This document shows, piece by piece, positions 26,534-35,402 of a DNA stretch of 64,000 bases. The stretch lies in assembly GCA_020053105.1 (NCBI GenBank), contig JAGVNU010000070.1, positions 1 to 64,000 of the forward strand. Reading direction: 5' to 3'. Numbering within the stretch: position 1 is the first letter of the stretch; every line of letters begins with the position of its first letter. The position numbers were made by a program, and so were the translations under genes. The notes under the pieces were generated by a model. It worked only from the letters and a program-made list of their open reading frames with translations. It had not been told where the DNA came from and made no database searches. The DNA comes from Thermodesulfovibrionia bacterium (GTDB taxonomy: Bacteria; Nitrospirota; Thermodesulfovibrionia; UBA6902).

Positions 26534-26690
26534 ATACAAATAGATGAACAGGAACAAATTCCAAATAACAAATAAATTCCAATTGCCAAATGTCCGAAAA
26601 ACGCTGTTGCCGGTTTGCCCGTTTTGGTCATTATATTTTGAGATTTATTTGAAATTTGGGATTTGGAATTTGAAATTTTTTTAATTGTTC
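26534..26690. repeat. AT-rich imperfect inverted repeat, copy 1
   Basis: The left arm (26557-26595) and right arm (26636-26680) are imperfectly complementary; for instance CAAATTCCAAAT in the left arm has an exact reverse complement in the right. The left arm matches 55734-55771 at 33 of 38 positions, so this is a dispersed element. It fills much of the 26510-26852 gap, which contains no gene. Confidence 0.65.
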
Positions 26691-26731
26691 ACAAGTTCTT
26701 CATAAGCCAGTCTTTATAATATACGCAGAAC

Positions 26732-26759
26732 GTAGGGGCACGGCGCGCCGTGCCCCTAC
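26732..26759. repeat. 28-bp perfect GC-rich palindrome
   Basis: GTAGGGGCACGGCG (26732-26745) is followed directly by its exact reverse complement. Variants of the same palindrome occur at 39669 and 45714, and related GTAGGGGC elements at 41982. No T-run follows, so it is a dispersed repeat rather than a plain terminator. It lies 93 bases before resB. Confidence 0.8.
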
Positions 26760-26852
26760 TGCATCGACCTTTATATATGGCATCCGGGAAATGGCCTGCC
26801 TGGCATTGACTTCACGAATCGTGAAACGCTATATTTAGAGTCGGAGGTTTTT

Positions 26853-28301
26853 TTGGAAGAATTGGAAGAAGAAAAAGAAAAGAAAGATATATTCGAATCA
26901 ATCTGGCATTTCCTGGCTTCAGTAAAGCTTGCCATTTTCGTCCTTATTACACTGGCCCTGTCTTCAATTATAGGGACAATCGTAGAACAGAAGGCAGAAC
27001 CGGCACAGAATATTGCGCTCCTTGCCAAGTTTTTCGGGGATTCAGCAGCGCCGAGCGTTTATAACATATTCGCAAAACTCGGCTTTATGGACATGTATGG
27101 CTCGTGGTGGTTCACAAGCTTTCTTGTCGTCTTCAGCATTAACCTGATCGTATGTTCGGTTGACAGGTTTCCCAAGACATGGCGTCTTATTAAAACACCT
27201 CAAAAACCTCTTTCCGGCAATGCAATCAGGTCCCTCCCTGTAAAGAAGGAACTGACGTTTAAGGCCGGTCTCAATACGGTGAAGGATGAATTTTTAAATG
27301 GACTGAAGGCATCGAGGTATCATGTTTTAGAAGCCACTGAAGAGAACTCCATCAGGCTTTACACTCAAAAAGGCAAATTTGCGCGCCTGGCTGTTTATGT
27401 CGTTCACTTAAGTATCATCCTGATATTCATAGGCGCGATAGTAGGAATACGTTTCGGGTTTAAAGGGTACCTGAACCTCCCTGAAGGCAGCAGTTCAAAC
27501 GTATTATATGAGTCAGCAACAAAGAGCATCCCTCTTGGTTTTTATATAAAGTGTAACTGGTATGAGACAGAATACTATGAAGACGGTGATACGCCAAAGG
27601 AATTTCACAGTGAGCTTGTTGTTATTGAAGACGGCAAAGAAGTGCTGACAAAAGTCATACAGGTCAATGATCCGCTCACTTACAAGGGGATAACCTTTTT
27701 CCAGTCGAACTACGGCATGATGCCGAATGCAAGGGGTAAATTCGTTCTGGACATTACTCCCGCCGGCGGACAGGAAAAAAGACTCCGGCTGGATTTTGGA
27801 GATGTCTTTGAAATACCCGGCACAGGCATTAGGGGCAGGGTCCACGATTTCTCACCAGCCCTGACACGAGACAGAAATACAGGCAGGCTGACATCCTATT
27901 CGGATAACATGGTCAACCCTGCTGTGGCCATTGAGTTCATGCCGCCGGGAGGAAATAATTTTGTCGGGTGGATATTAAAACGTTATCCTGAAACAGGCAT
28001 AATTCCGGGCGGACATTCAGTTAAATTTGCGGATTACTGGGGAGTGGAATATACGGGACTCCAGGTATCAAAAGACCCCGGGGTCTGGTTTATCTATATT
28101 GCATCAATTATTATGGGCATTTCACTTTACATCTGCTTTTTTATCAGCAGTAAAAAAATATGGGTAGAGATCACAGGCGATAAAAAAGCTGTCAGTGTAG
28201 TAGTCGGGGGTTCCACAAACAGAAACAGACTTAATTTTGAAAGAGAAATAGATAAGATATTGGCACATGTCTCACAGGCCATAGAAGGAAGGAGTAAATA
28301 A
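26853..28301 (+). CDS. resB: Cytochrome c biogenesis protein ResB/Ccs1
   Basis: The start is TTG at 26853, supported by TCGGAGG nine bases upstream. The 482-residue protein has an N-terminal membrane span (VKLAIFVLITLALSSIIGTIVEQ), further spans (WWFTSFLVVFSINLIVC and a span near residue 185) and a large periplasmic loop with FQSNYG. A final span lies near residue 420. It is the ResB half of the System II heme-export and ligation complex. It overlaps ccsB by one base. It would serve the multiheme cytochromes in this window. Confidence 0.94.
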   Translation: MEELEEEKEKKDIFESIWHFLASVKLAIFVLITLALSSIIGTIVEQKAEPAQNIALLAKFFGDSAAPSVYNIFAKLGFMDMYGSWWFTSFLVVFSINLIVCSVDRFPKTWRLIKTPQKPLSGNAIRSLPVKKELTFKAGLNTVKDEFLNGLKASRYHVLEATEENSIRLYTQKGKFARLAVYVVHLSIILIFIGAIVGIRFGFKGYLNLPEGSSSNVLYESATKSIPLGFYIKCNWYETEYYEDGDTPKEFHSELVVIEDGKEVLTKVIQVNDPLTYKGITFFQSNYGMMPNARGKFVLDITPAGGQEKRLRLDFGDVFEIPGTGIRGRVHDFSPALTRDRNTGRLTSYSDNMVNPAVAIEFMPPGGNNFVGWILKRYPETGIIPGGHSVKFADYWGVEYTGLQVSKDPGVWFIYIASIIMGISLYICFFISSKKIWVEITGDKKAVSVVVGGSTNRNRLNFEREIDKILAHVSQAIEGRSK

Positions 28302-29407
28302 TGAACAGCTCTGTCTTTTTCGATATATCGGCCGGCGCGTACATCGCCGCAATGATTACATACGTTATCTATCTTGTACTAAGGAACAAGACTGTCGGCC
28401 TGGTAGCCTCCGGCATAACTATCTTCGGTTTTGTCAGCCAGACTGCAGCACTGATTATCAGATGGATTAATTCATACGACTTCTGGATGTCATCTCATCC
28501 CATGTCAGGATTTGTCGAGGCCCTGTTAAGAGGCGCACCTCTCAGGAACCTGTATGAATCTTTAATATTTTTTGTGTGGTCGATCATCCTGGCCCACATC
28601 CTTATCGAGTTCAAATATAAAAACCGCTCCCTCGGAGCATTTGTCACGCCGATTGCCGCGATGGCGCTGCTGTTCATAGATATTTCAGGAACGTCCAAGG
28701 AAATTCAACCGCTGATCCCTGCCCTGCAATCGAACTGGCTTCTCTTCCACGTATTATTGAGCTTCCTCGGGTATGCTGCTTTCGGGGTATCATTCGGGGC
28801 CGCAGCAGCTTATCTTATTATGGTCACGGAATCAAAAAAGGAGATGCCATATATAATCGGGAGTGTGATAATCGCCATATTTATTATCGTCCTCGTAGGC
28901 ATGGGGATTGATTTCATGAGCCTGTCTTCAGCTGAGCGGGCACAGTTAATACAGAGTCATTTTCTAAAAGCCTCTCTCAGGAGCGACTCCGGAGGCGTAG
29001 CTGCAGTTAGCTGGGTCGTGGCGGTTGCCTTTATCCTTGTTGTCTGGCAGTTCGGCCTCAGACTGAAGTCGGTACTGGGCAGCCTTGCTTTAACGCATAC
29101 AATGCTTGATGAAATCGAATACAAGAGCATTGCCGTGGGCTTCCCCCTGTTTACGATAGGCGGACTTATAATGGGGGCCATCTGGGCCAACAGCGCGTGG
29201 GGTAAATACTGGACCTGGGACCCGAAAGAGACATGGTCACTTATCACTTGGTTCGTTTATGCACTATATTTACACGCACGTTTCGTAGGCGGCTGGAGAG
29301 GGAAGCGGGTAGCGATACTTGCTATCATTGGATTTGTGGCTGTAATTTTTACTTACCTTGGAGTAAACCTTGTTCTGTCAGGGCTTCATGCTTACGGCAG
29401 CGGATAA
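28301..29407 (+). CDS. ccsB: Cytochrome c biogenesis protein CcsB/CcsA (heme handling)
   Basis: The 368-residue polytopic protein has about eight membrane spans and the tryptophan-rich heme-binding WWD signature (WANSAWGKYWTWDPKETWSLITW). Conserved external histidines are seen in FHVLLSFLGYAAFG and SHPMSGF. With ResB it forms the synthase that moves heme out and attaches it to CxxCH cysteines. A terminator follows, so resB-ccsB is a closed two-gene operon. Confidence 0.95.
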   Translation: MNSSVFFDISAGAYIAAMITYVIYLVLRNKTVGLVASGITIFGFVSQTAALIIRWINSYDFWMSSHPMSGFVEALLRGAPLRNLYESLIFFVWSIILAHILIEFKYKNRSLGAFVTPIAAMALLFIDISGTSKEIQPLIPALQSNWLLFHVLLSFLGYAAFGVSFGAAAAYLIMVTESKKEMPYIIGSVIIAIFIIVLVGMGIDFMSLSSAERAQLIQSHFLKASLRSDSGGVAAVSWVVAVAFILVVWQFGLRLKSVLGSLALTHTMLDEIEYKSIAVGFPLFTIGGLIMGAIWANSAWGKYWTWDPKETWSLITWFVYALYLHARFVGGWRGKRVAILAIIGFVAVIFTYLGVNLVLSGLHAYGSG

Positions 29408-29443
29408 GCCGGCCGTACAGCTCAATTTATAAATTATCACACC

Positions 29444-29474
29444 GGGGCGGGTCATCCCGCCCCTTTTATTTTTT
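29444..29474 (+). terminator. Rho-independent terminator after resB-ccsB
   Basis: An 8-bp stem GGGGCGGG / CCCGCCCC with a TCAT loop is followed by TTTTATTTTTT. It lies 37 bases after the ccsB stop. Confidence 0.85.
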
Positions 29475-29520
29475 AGGGCAATAAGTCCTGCATCTTTTTG
29501 AAAACGAAGAGTATGGTGTA

Positions 29521-29937
29521 TCAACTTGTTCTTCTATATTTGACCAAATCTCCGGCGGTGTTAGAAATAGTAAGCTCATGAGGCAAAACAGGCAATTGGA
29601 CCACGATATCACATAACGCATCAGCATCCCGGTCCGATGATTGGATGTGATGGAATATTTTCAACAGGCTGAAATTGACTATTCCCTCCTCAGCTCTTAC
29701 GCGATTAAAGACAACACACGAGACACAGGAAACCGCTTTCTGAGAAAAGTTGTTCTGGACTTTCCCTTCGCATAATGTATGAGGGACATCCCAACATATC
29801 CTGCCGGCGTTTTTACCGCCATTTATTCCATTGGATGAACTGTCCGCAGCAACCGGACAAACTCCTAGATCACCGGTTTTTCCCCCGCCCGGCCCTCTTC
29901 CGCACCTCTTGATTTCCCAGCAATTTAACTTAATCAT
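29521..29937 (-). CDS. Two-CW domain protein
   Basis: The 138-residue protein has the paired motif of the two-CW family: NCWEIKRCGRGPGG at the start, GVCPVAAD, then GGKNAGRICWDVPHTLC and a CVSCVVFNRVRAEEG closing motif. The seven or more conserved cysteines suggest metal or redox binding. Members often sit near sensory proteins. Function unknown. It is a single gene reading toward the ccsB terminator; the 262 bases upstream (29938-30199) show no feature. Confidence 0.8.
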   Translation of the reverse strand: MIKLNCWEIKRCGRGPGGGKTGDLGVCPVAADSSSNGINGGKNAGRICWDVPHTLCEGKVQNNFSQKAVSCVSCVVFNRVRAEEGIVNFSLLKIFHHIQSSDRDADALCDIVVQLPVLPHELTISNTAGDLVKYRRTS

Positions 29938-30199
29938 TTTTTTCCCTCTTTCAATATAAAACGAAAAGTTAGTTATATTAAAGCAAATTTTTTACCACAT
30001 TGTAACTTCCTGATTTTTAATGCCATTCTTGTTGGGGAACAATTATTGACTGTTAATTTCCTTTACAGAGATTAAATATTGCGACACATTTGCGTTTATC
30101 TCAATTCAATAATTCATTACAGATATCATCCATAAGAAATACTCCCGGTGAAGGACCTTATCTTGCAACTCTTTTATGCGGCAGTAGTATAATGGTCAT

Positions 30200-30670
30200 A
30201 TGAACATCTGGAACTTTTGCTATAATGTCACCCTCTCACTCTGGGTCGGCGGTATATCCATCTTTACATTCATAATTACCCCTGCAATTTTCAGGTCATT
30301 TGACAGAGACATGGCGGGAACGATTGTAGGGAAACTTTTCCCCGGTTATTTTACGTATAACCTGGCGCTTTCGGTAATCGCCCTCGGACTGCTTGTGGCA
30401 ATAAGACCCATGCCGGCAAAATGGGGGTTTAAATCGTCGTTAATTCTTGTCGCATGCGCCGTCATAATAAACCTCTTTGTAGCATTCAAATTACATCCGG
30501 ACATTATAAGGGTAAAACAGGAGATCCATTCCTTTGAGGGCCGGACCGATGATGCGCCTGCAAGAAAAGAATTCAGGAAATTGCATGCGATAAGCGCGTC
30601 ACTTAACCTCCTGCTTCTCGCAGACGGTATTACCCTTCTTTTCATCAGCAGCGTTTTGAAAAAACAGTAA
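30200..30670 (+). CDS. DUF4149 membrane protein
   Basis: The 156-residue protein has four predicted membrane helices. The opening NVTLSLWVGGISIFTFIITPAIF and FKLHPDIIRVKQEIHSFEG are typical of DUF4149 (TMEM205-like). An RKEFRKLHAISASLNLL stretch closes it. No enzymatic residues stand out. It is 50 bases upstream of recN. Confidence 0.85.
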   Translation: MNIWNFCYNVTLSLWVGGISIFTFIITPAIFRSFDRDMAGTIVGKLFPGYFTYNLALSVIALGLLVAIRPMPAKWGFKSSLILVACAVIINLFVAFKLHPDIIRVKQEIHSFEGRTDDAPARKEFRKLHAISASLNLLLLADGITLLFISSVLKKQ

Positions 30671-30719
30671 TCTTATACAAAAACCCCTCCAAAATTTGCT
30701 ACTATATCCCTCAACTACC

Positions 30720-32414
30720 ATGCTCCGAGAACTCCATATCAAAAACTTCTCCATTATCGATAATGCCACTATAGAGTTTCAGGAAGGTTTTAATGTCATC
30801 ACCGGAGAGACAGGGGCCGGGAAATCCATAGTCATTGACGCCCTGTGCCTCACCCTTGGCGAAAGGGCCGCGGGTGAGCTCGTCAGAAGCGGGGAAACAG
30901 AAGCGGTTGTCGAGGCATTCTTTGACATCCAGCCAAAGCTGCTTCCCCGGTCAACGCTTCAGTTCCTTGAGGACAACGGCATGGATGTCAGTGACGGTCT
31001 CATCCTCAAGAGGATTATCACTTCGCAGGGCAGAAGCAGGGCCTACATAAACGGTTCTATGGTGACTGTGCAGGCCCTCTCCGATATCAGCAGAAAAATC
31101 ATTGACGTCCACGGCCAGTACGAACACCAGTCTCTGCTTTCTCCTGACATTCAGATGGATATGCTCGATGCATATGGCGGGCTTCTGGAAGACAGGCAGG
31201 AGGTCGCGAAACTTCATGAGTCGCAGCTCGCGTTAAAACAACAGATAAGCGGGCTTGTTCAAAAAGACAGGGAACGCGCCCACAGGCTGGATATATTGAA
31301 GCACCAGATAAGTGAAATTGAAGCAGCAGGTTTAAGGCCGGGTGAAGAAGAGGAGCTATCTGAAGAGCTGAAAATCCTGAGCAGCTCCGGCCGTCTCTCG
31401 GAACTCGTCAACCAGGCCCATGAATCTCTTTATGCCTCGGAGACGGCCTGCATTACAAACCTTGCAAAAATCCTGAACAGCCTGAAAGAGATCCGCAGCA
31501 TCGATGCCCGCGCAGATGACGCCTTAAAGTCAGTTGAGAGCGCCCTCCCCCTGCTTGAGGAAACCGCGTACTTCCTCAGGGACTATAAAGATGATATTGA
31601 CTTCAGCGCTGAAAGGCTTGAAACAGTACAGGAAAGGCTTGAGCTGATAAAGGGTCTCAAGAGAAAATACGGGGCTGATGTTCAGGCGATTATTGATTAT
31701 AAGGAAGGGGCCGTCACTGAGTTTGAAGAACTTCAGTATTCGGAGGAAAAATTAGAATCACTGAAGACAGAGTTGGCGGCAATGAAAAACACATTGACTG
31801 AACTGGCGAATGGACTTTCTGACAAAAGAAAGTCTGTTGCAAAAAAGATCGAGGCCAGGGTAGTAGCTGAACTTGCGGAGTTGTCCATGCCCGGGACAAA
31901 ATTTTCAATCATGATGACCCGGCAACAGGGAGACGATACTGCAGACGGTTTCAGGGCCACGCATCGCGGCGTGGACAACATTGAATTCCTGATCTCCCCG
32001 AACATCGGAGAAGAGCTGAAGCCGGTATCAAAAACAGCCTCGGGCGGAGAGTTGTCAAGGATAATGCTGGCGCTCAAAGGCATACTGGCTAAAGGGGACA
32101 ACATCCCGGTGCTTATCTTTGATGAGATCGACGCGGGCATCGGCGGCAAGGCAGCCGAAACAGTAGGACAAAAGCTTCACAGCCTTGCATCACGCCATCA
32201 GATAATCACCATAACCCACCTTCCTCAAATCGCATCATACGCAGAAACTCACCTTAAAATTGAAAAGAAGGTCAAAGACAAAAGGACCATAGTTCAAGTA
32301 AGCAGGATTGAAAAAGATGAACGGACCCAAGAGGTGGCCCGCATGTTAAGCGGCGGGACATCGGAGGTGTCACTTAAGCACGCGAGGGAACTGCTTAAGA
32401 AGGGCCGTAGATAA
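30720..32414 (+). CDS. recN: DNA repair protein RecN
   Basis: The ATG at 30720 (MLRELHIKNFSIIDNATIEF) is the family start; the upstream TTG at 30696 is unlikely. The 564-residue SMC-like ATPase has Walker A GETGAGKSIVIDALCLTLG, the long coiled coil (about residues 155-360), the signature TASGGELSRIMLALKG and Walker B PVLIFDEIDAGIGG. It acts in double-strand-break repair. Length and order match RecN. Confidence 0.95.
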   Translation: MLRELHIKNFSIIDNATIEFQEGFNVITGETGAGKSIVIDALCLTLGERAAGELVRSGETEAVVEAFFDIQPKLLPRSTLQFLEDNGMDVSDGLILKRIITSQGRSRAYINGSMVTVQALSDISRKIIDVHGQYEHQSLLSPDIQMDMLDAYGGLLEDRQEVAKLHESQLALKQQISGLVQKDRERAHRLDILKHQISEIEAAGLRPGEEEELSEELKILSSSGRLSELVNQAHESLYASETACITNLAKILNSLKEIRSIDARADDALKSVESALPLLEETAYFLRDYKDDIDFSAERLETVQERLELIKGLKRKYGADVQAIIDYKEGAVTEFEELQYSEEKLESLKTELAAMKNTLTELANGLSDKRKSVAKKIEARVVAELAELSMPGTKFSIMMTRQQGDDTADGFRATHRGVDNIEFLISPNIGEELKPVSKTASGGELSRIMLALKGILAKGDNIPVLIFDEIDAGIGGKAAETVGQKLHSLASRHQIITITHLPQIASYAETHLKIEKKVKDKRTIVQVSRIEKDERTQEVARMLSGGTSEVSLKHARELLKKGRR

Positions 32415-32555
32415 CGTATTAACTGGGTGTAAATAAAAGAAATAAATTGACAAGCCCTTAAATATATGATACCTTCCTATAAAGGTTGTTTCTGTTTATC
32501 TTTCTAACTTATAAACTTTCTTATAAACTTTTCAGAGAAAGGGGGAGGTGAATTC

Positions 32556-33653
32556 ATGAAATACCAGTCTGACGATCCGTTGCATGATGTGCCTGACTTT
32601 ATGGAGTCACTGGAGAAAAAAGGGATTTCCCGCAGAGACTTCATGAAATGGTGCACCGGTATGGCTGCCCTGCTGTCCTTACCAGCTTCGTTTATCCCCA
32701 AAATCGCCGAGGCCGTAATGGCCCAAAAACCGTATCTTGTATGGCTTGAGTACCAGGACTGCGCAGGTGACTCAGAGGCCCTTCTAAGGGCATCAAAACC
32801 AACTGTAGGACAGATAGTACTCGATATCTTCTCAGTCGATTATCATGAGACGATAATGGCGCCGGCAGGATTTCAGGCAGAGAAGTCTCTTATGGATGTT
32901 GTTAAAAACCACAAAGGACAATACTTCGTTGTGGTAGAGGGGGCGATACCTCTCAAGGACAATGGTGTTTACTGCTGTATAGGCGGCAGATCAGCTATTG
33001 ATATTGCACGCGAAGTCTGCGGCAATGCACTGGCAACTATTGCCGTCGGCACATGCGCGACACACGGAGGAATTCCTGCAGCACTTCCAAATCCAACCGG
33101 AGCGGTAGGTGTTAAAGAAGCTATCCCAAACGCTACAGTAATAAATCTGCCGGGGTGTCCTCTGAATGTAGAAAACCTTACCGCCTGTATAGTCCATTAT
33201 CTGACTTTGGGCAGGCTTCCCCAGACCGATAAACTCGGCCGTCCGCTCTTTGCGTATGGCAAGAGAATACACGACAACTGTGAAAGAAGGGGACATTTTG
33301 ACGCCGGGCAGTTTGTCAGAAAGTGGGGCGACGAAGCACACAGGCAGGGATGGTGCCTTTATGAAATGGGCTGCAAGGGCCCGGAGACCTTTCACAACTG
33401 TCCAACTGTTAAATATAACGAAGGCACAAGCTGGCCTGTCCAGGCAGGGCATGGATGCATCGGATGTTCCGAGCCGCATTTCTGGGACACGATGACACCG
33501 TTCTACAGAAGGCTGCCGAATGTGCCTGGTTTCGGTGTAGAAAAGACGGCTGACAAGGTCGGAGTCGGCCTCGCCGCAGCAACAGCCGCAGGTCTTGCTG
33601 TTCACGCAGTCGGCAGGGCAATGTCATCCAAGAAAGAAGATAAAGAAAAATAA
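32556..33653 (+). CDS. [NiFe] hydrogenase small subunit (Tat-exported, CxGD proximal site)
   Basis: The 365-residue protein is the iron-sulfur electron-transfer subunit of an uptake hydrogenase. The twin-arginine signal is ISRRDFMKWCTG (residues 24-35), so the folded dimer is exported. Cluster ligands are visible: GTCATHGG and LPGCP for the proximal cluster, HDNC and WCLYEMGCKGP for the distal cluster, FHNCP and GHGCIGC for the medial cluster. Unusually, the first proximal motif reads D-C69-A-G-D72, with Asp where CTGC has its second Cys. A C-terminal hydrophobic helix anchors it. AGAAAGGGGGAGG precedes the ATG. TTGACA at 32447 may belong to the operon promoter, but no well-spaced -10 was found. 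Confidence 0.93.
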   Translation: MKYQSDDPLHDVPDFMESLEKKGISRRDFMKWCTGMAALLSLPASFIPKIAEAVMAQKPYLVWLEYQDCAGDSEALLRASKPTVGQIVLDIFSVDYHETIMAPAGFQAEKSLMDVVKNHKGQYFVVVEGAIPLKDNGVYCCIGGRSAIDIAREVCGNALATIAVGTCATHGGIPAALPNPTGAVGVKEAIPNATVINLPGCPLNVENLTACIVHYLTLGRLPQTDKLGRPLFAYGKRIHDNCERRGHFDAGQFVRKWGDEAHRQGWCLYEMGCKGPETFHNCPTVKYNEGTSWPVQAGHGCIGCSEPHFWDTMTPFYRRLPNVPGFGVEKTADKVGVGLAAATAAGLAVHAVGRAMSSKKEDKEK

Positions 33654-33675
33654 ATAATAAAAGGAGGTGGTAGCT

Positions 33676-35388
33676 TTGGCAAAGAAATTAGTAATTGACC
33701 CGATCACACGGATTGAAGGACATCTCAGGATTGAGGCCCAGGTTGAAAACGGCAAGGTCGTTGACGCATGGAGTTCCAGCACCATGTTCAGGGGGATCGA
33801 GCTCATCTTGAAAGGCAGAGACCCAAGAGACGCGTGGGCGTTTACGCAGCGCATATGAGGCGTCTGAACAACGGTGCACGCAACCGCCTCGGTGAGAGCG
33901 GTCGAAGACGCTTTAGGCATTACAATTCCTGATAACGCGAGGATAATCAGAAACCTTATTTCAGGGATACAGTACGTACAGGACCATGTGATCCACTTCT
34001 ATCATCTCCACGCCCTTGACTGGGTGGATATAGTAAGCGCGTTAAGCGCGGACCCTGCCAAGACCTCTGCGCTGGCCCAGTCCATATCGGACTGGCCCAA
34101 ATCAAGCGCTGATTATTTCAAGGGCATAAAAGACAAGCTCAAGGAATTTGTGGACAGGGGCCAGCTCGGTCCTTTCGCTAACGCATACTGGGGACACCCG
34201 GCATACAAACTGCCTCCGGAAGCCAATCTCATGGCTGTGGCCCATTATCTCGAGGCGCTTGAATGGCAGAGGGAAGTCATCAAGATTCAGGCCCTGCTGG
34301 GCGCAAAGAACCCCCATGCCCAGACGTATATAGTAGGCGGAATGTCTATTCCTGTTGATCCTGAAAGCCAGAACGCCCTTAACGCCGGAAGCATTGCCTT
34401 TATGCAGGGACTTGCGAAAACTGCCCTGGACTTTGTTGAACACGTTTACATCCCGGACATAATCGCCGTTGCCCCGTTCTATCTGGACTGGGCAGGTCAC
34501 GGAGCAGGGGTAGGGAATTTCCTCTGTTACGGAGAGTTCCCGAACGACACAGTCAGCAACACGGAAAACCTGTGGCTGCCGCGAGGGATCATTCTCAATA
34601 AGGACCTGTCAACAGTACATAAGGTGGACCATCAAAAGGTCACTGAATACGTAACCCGCTCCTGGTATAACTATTCCGGCGGAGACGACAAAGCCATGCA
34701 CCCATGGGACGGCGAGACCAACTACAAGTATACCGGCCCGCAGCCTCCGTATGAGTATCTGAATACAGATGAAAAGTATTCATGGCTTAAGGCCCCCCGT
34801 TACGACGACAAGGCAATGGAAGTCGGACCTCTTGCAAGGATGCTCGTTGCCTACGCCTCCGGGCATAAAGAAGTCCAGGACACGGTAAATTATGTCCTTA
34901 AGACACTCGGAGTCGGACCAGCGGTCCTCTTCTCAACCCTGGGAAGGATAGCGGCAAGGGGCGTCGAGACACTGATCACCGCCAAGAAGCTCCCCGAATG
35001 GATCAACCAGCTTGCCACAAATATGAAAAACGGGGACATGAAGATCCACAGCGGTGAGAAATGGGACCCGTCCACCTGGCCTGCAGAAGCAAAGGGCTAT
35101 GGTCTTCACGAGGCGCCAAGGGGCTCGCTAGGCCACTGGGTAAAGATCAAGGACCAGAAGATAGAGAATTTCCAGATCGTAGTCCCCGGCACTTGGAACG
35201 GTTCTCCGAGAGACGCCAAAAACCAGAGAGGCCCTTACGAGGAAGCCCTGATCGGCACCCCGGTCGCTAATCCGGAGCAGCCGGTTGAGATACTCAGGAC
35301 CATACACTCATTCGACCCCTGCATGGCGTGTGCCGTTCATGTGGTTGATACCGATGGAAATGAGCTTATCCGGATAAAGGTGAAATAA
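33676..35388 (+). CDS. [NiFe] hydrogenase large subunit with two in-frame TGA (predicted selenocysteine) codons
   Basis: This is the catalytic subunit that splits H2. The start is TTG at 33676 ([19 protein letters not shown]), eight bases after AGGAGG. Read through two TGAs it has 570 residues, the length of E. coli HybC. The L1 motif that should read RICGVCT reads RI-TGA-GV-TGA-T (residues 61 and 64); the frame is otherwise intact. The L2 motif DPCMACAVH (Cys549, Cys552, His555) is normal, followed by a 15-residue tail for the maturation protease. A SECIS-like hairpin follows the TGAs. Selenocysteine at both L1 ligands is inference; alternatives are a UGA-reading tRNA-Cys or a double nonsense pseudogene. 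The operon order is small-large-cytochrome b. Confidence 0.9.
33856..33867 (+). other. Two TGA codons at the L1 nickel-ligand cysteine positions (predicted UxxU)
   Basis: TGA at 33856-33858 and TGA at 33865-33867 are in the same frame and replace codons 61 and 64. Flanking codons give TQRI-(TGA)-GV-(TGA)-TTVHA, so both fall precisely on the cysteines of the invariant CxxC. TGA is a normal stop elsewhere in the window (for example at the end of coaD and hypA), so the genetic code is not globally changed. Confidence 0.85.
33883..33902 (+). promoter_or_regulatory. Candidate bacterial SECIS hairpin
   Basis: ACCGC-CTC (33883-33890) pairs with GAG-(A)-GCGGT (33894-33902), an 8-bp stem with one bulged A. 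The apical loop is GGT. The loop begins 23 nt after the second TGA and 32 nt after the first. This agrees with the bacterial SECIS rule of a stem-loop with a G in the first loop positions about 16-37 nt from the UGA. One hairpin could therefore serve both codons. Confidence 0.65.
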
Positions 35389-35402
35389 GAAAGGGAGGGA
35401 AT

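Noticed and set aside
29938-30199. Possible tRNA or small RNA gene in the gap
   Set aside because: No cloverleaf, CCA end or strong promoter-terminator pair could be made out by eye.
32447-32470. Sigma-70 promoter for the hydrogenase operon (TTGACA ... TATGAT)
   Set aside because: The spacing is only 12 bases, too short for a usual promoter. It is noted in the small-subunit entry but not listed as a feature.
32991-33605. Minus-strand 204-aa ORF across the hydrogenase small subunit
   Set aside because: It is a shadow of the small-subunit gene with no domain of its own.
33667-33858. Separate 63-aa and 504-aa ORFs instead of one hydrogenase large subunit
   Set aside because: The frame, spacing and alignment to the family are continuous across both TGAs; only the two ligand codons differ, so one gene is by far the better description.
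33856-33867. Global reassignment of TGA (genetic code 4 or 25)
   Set aside because: TGA ends many ordinary genes here, including the octaheme cytochrome gene, coaD, hypA and hsdM, at the expected family lengths.
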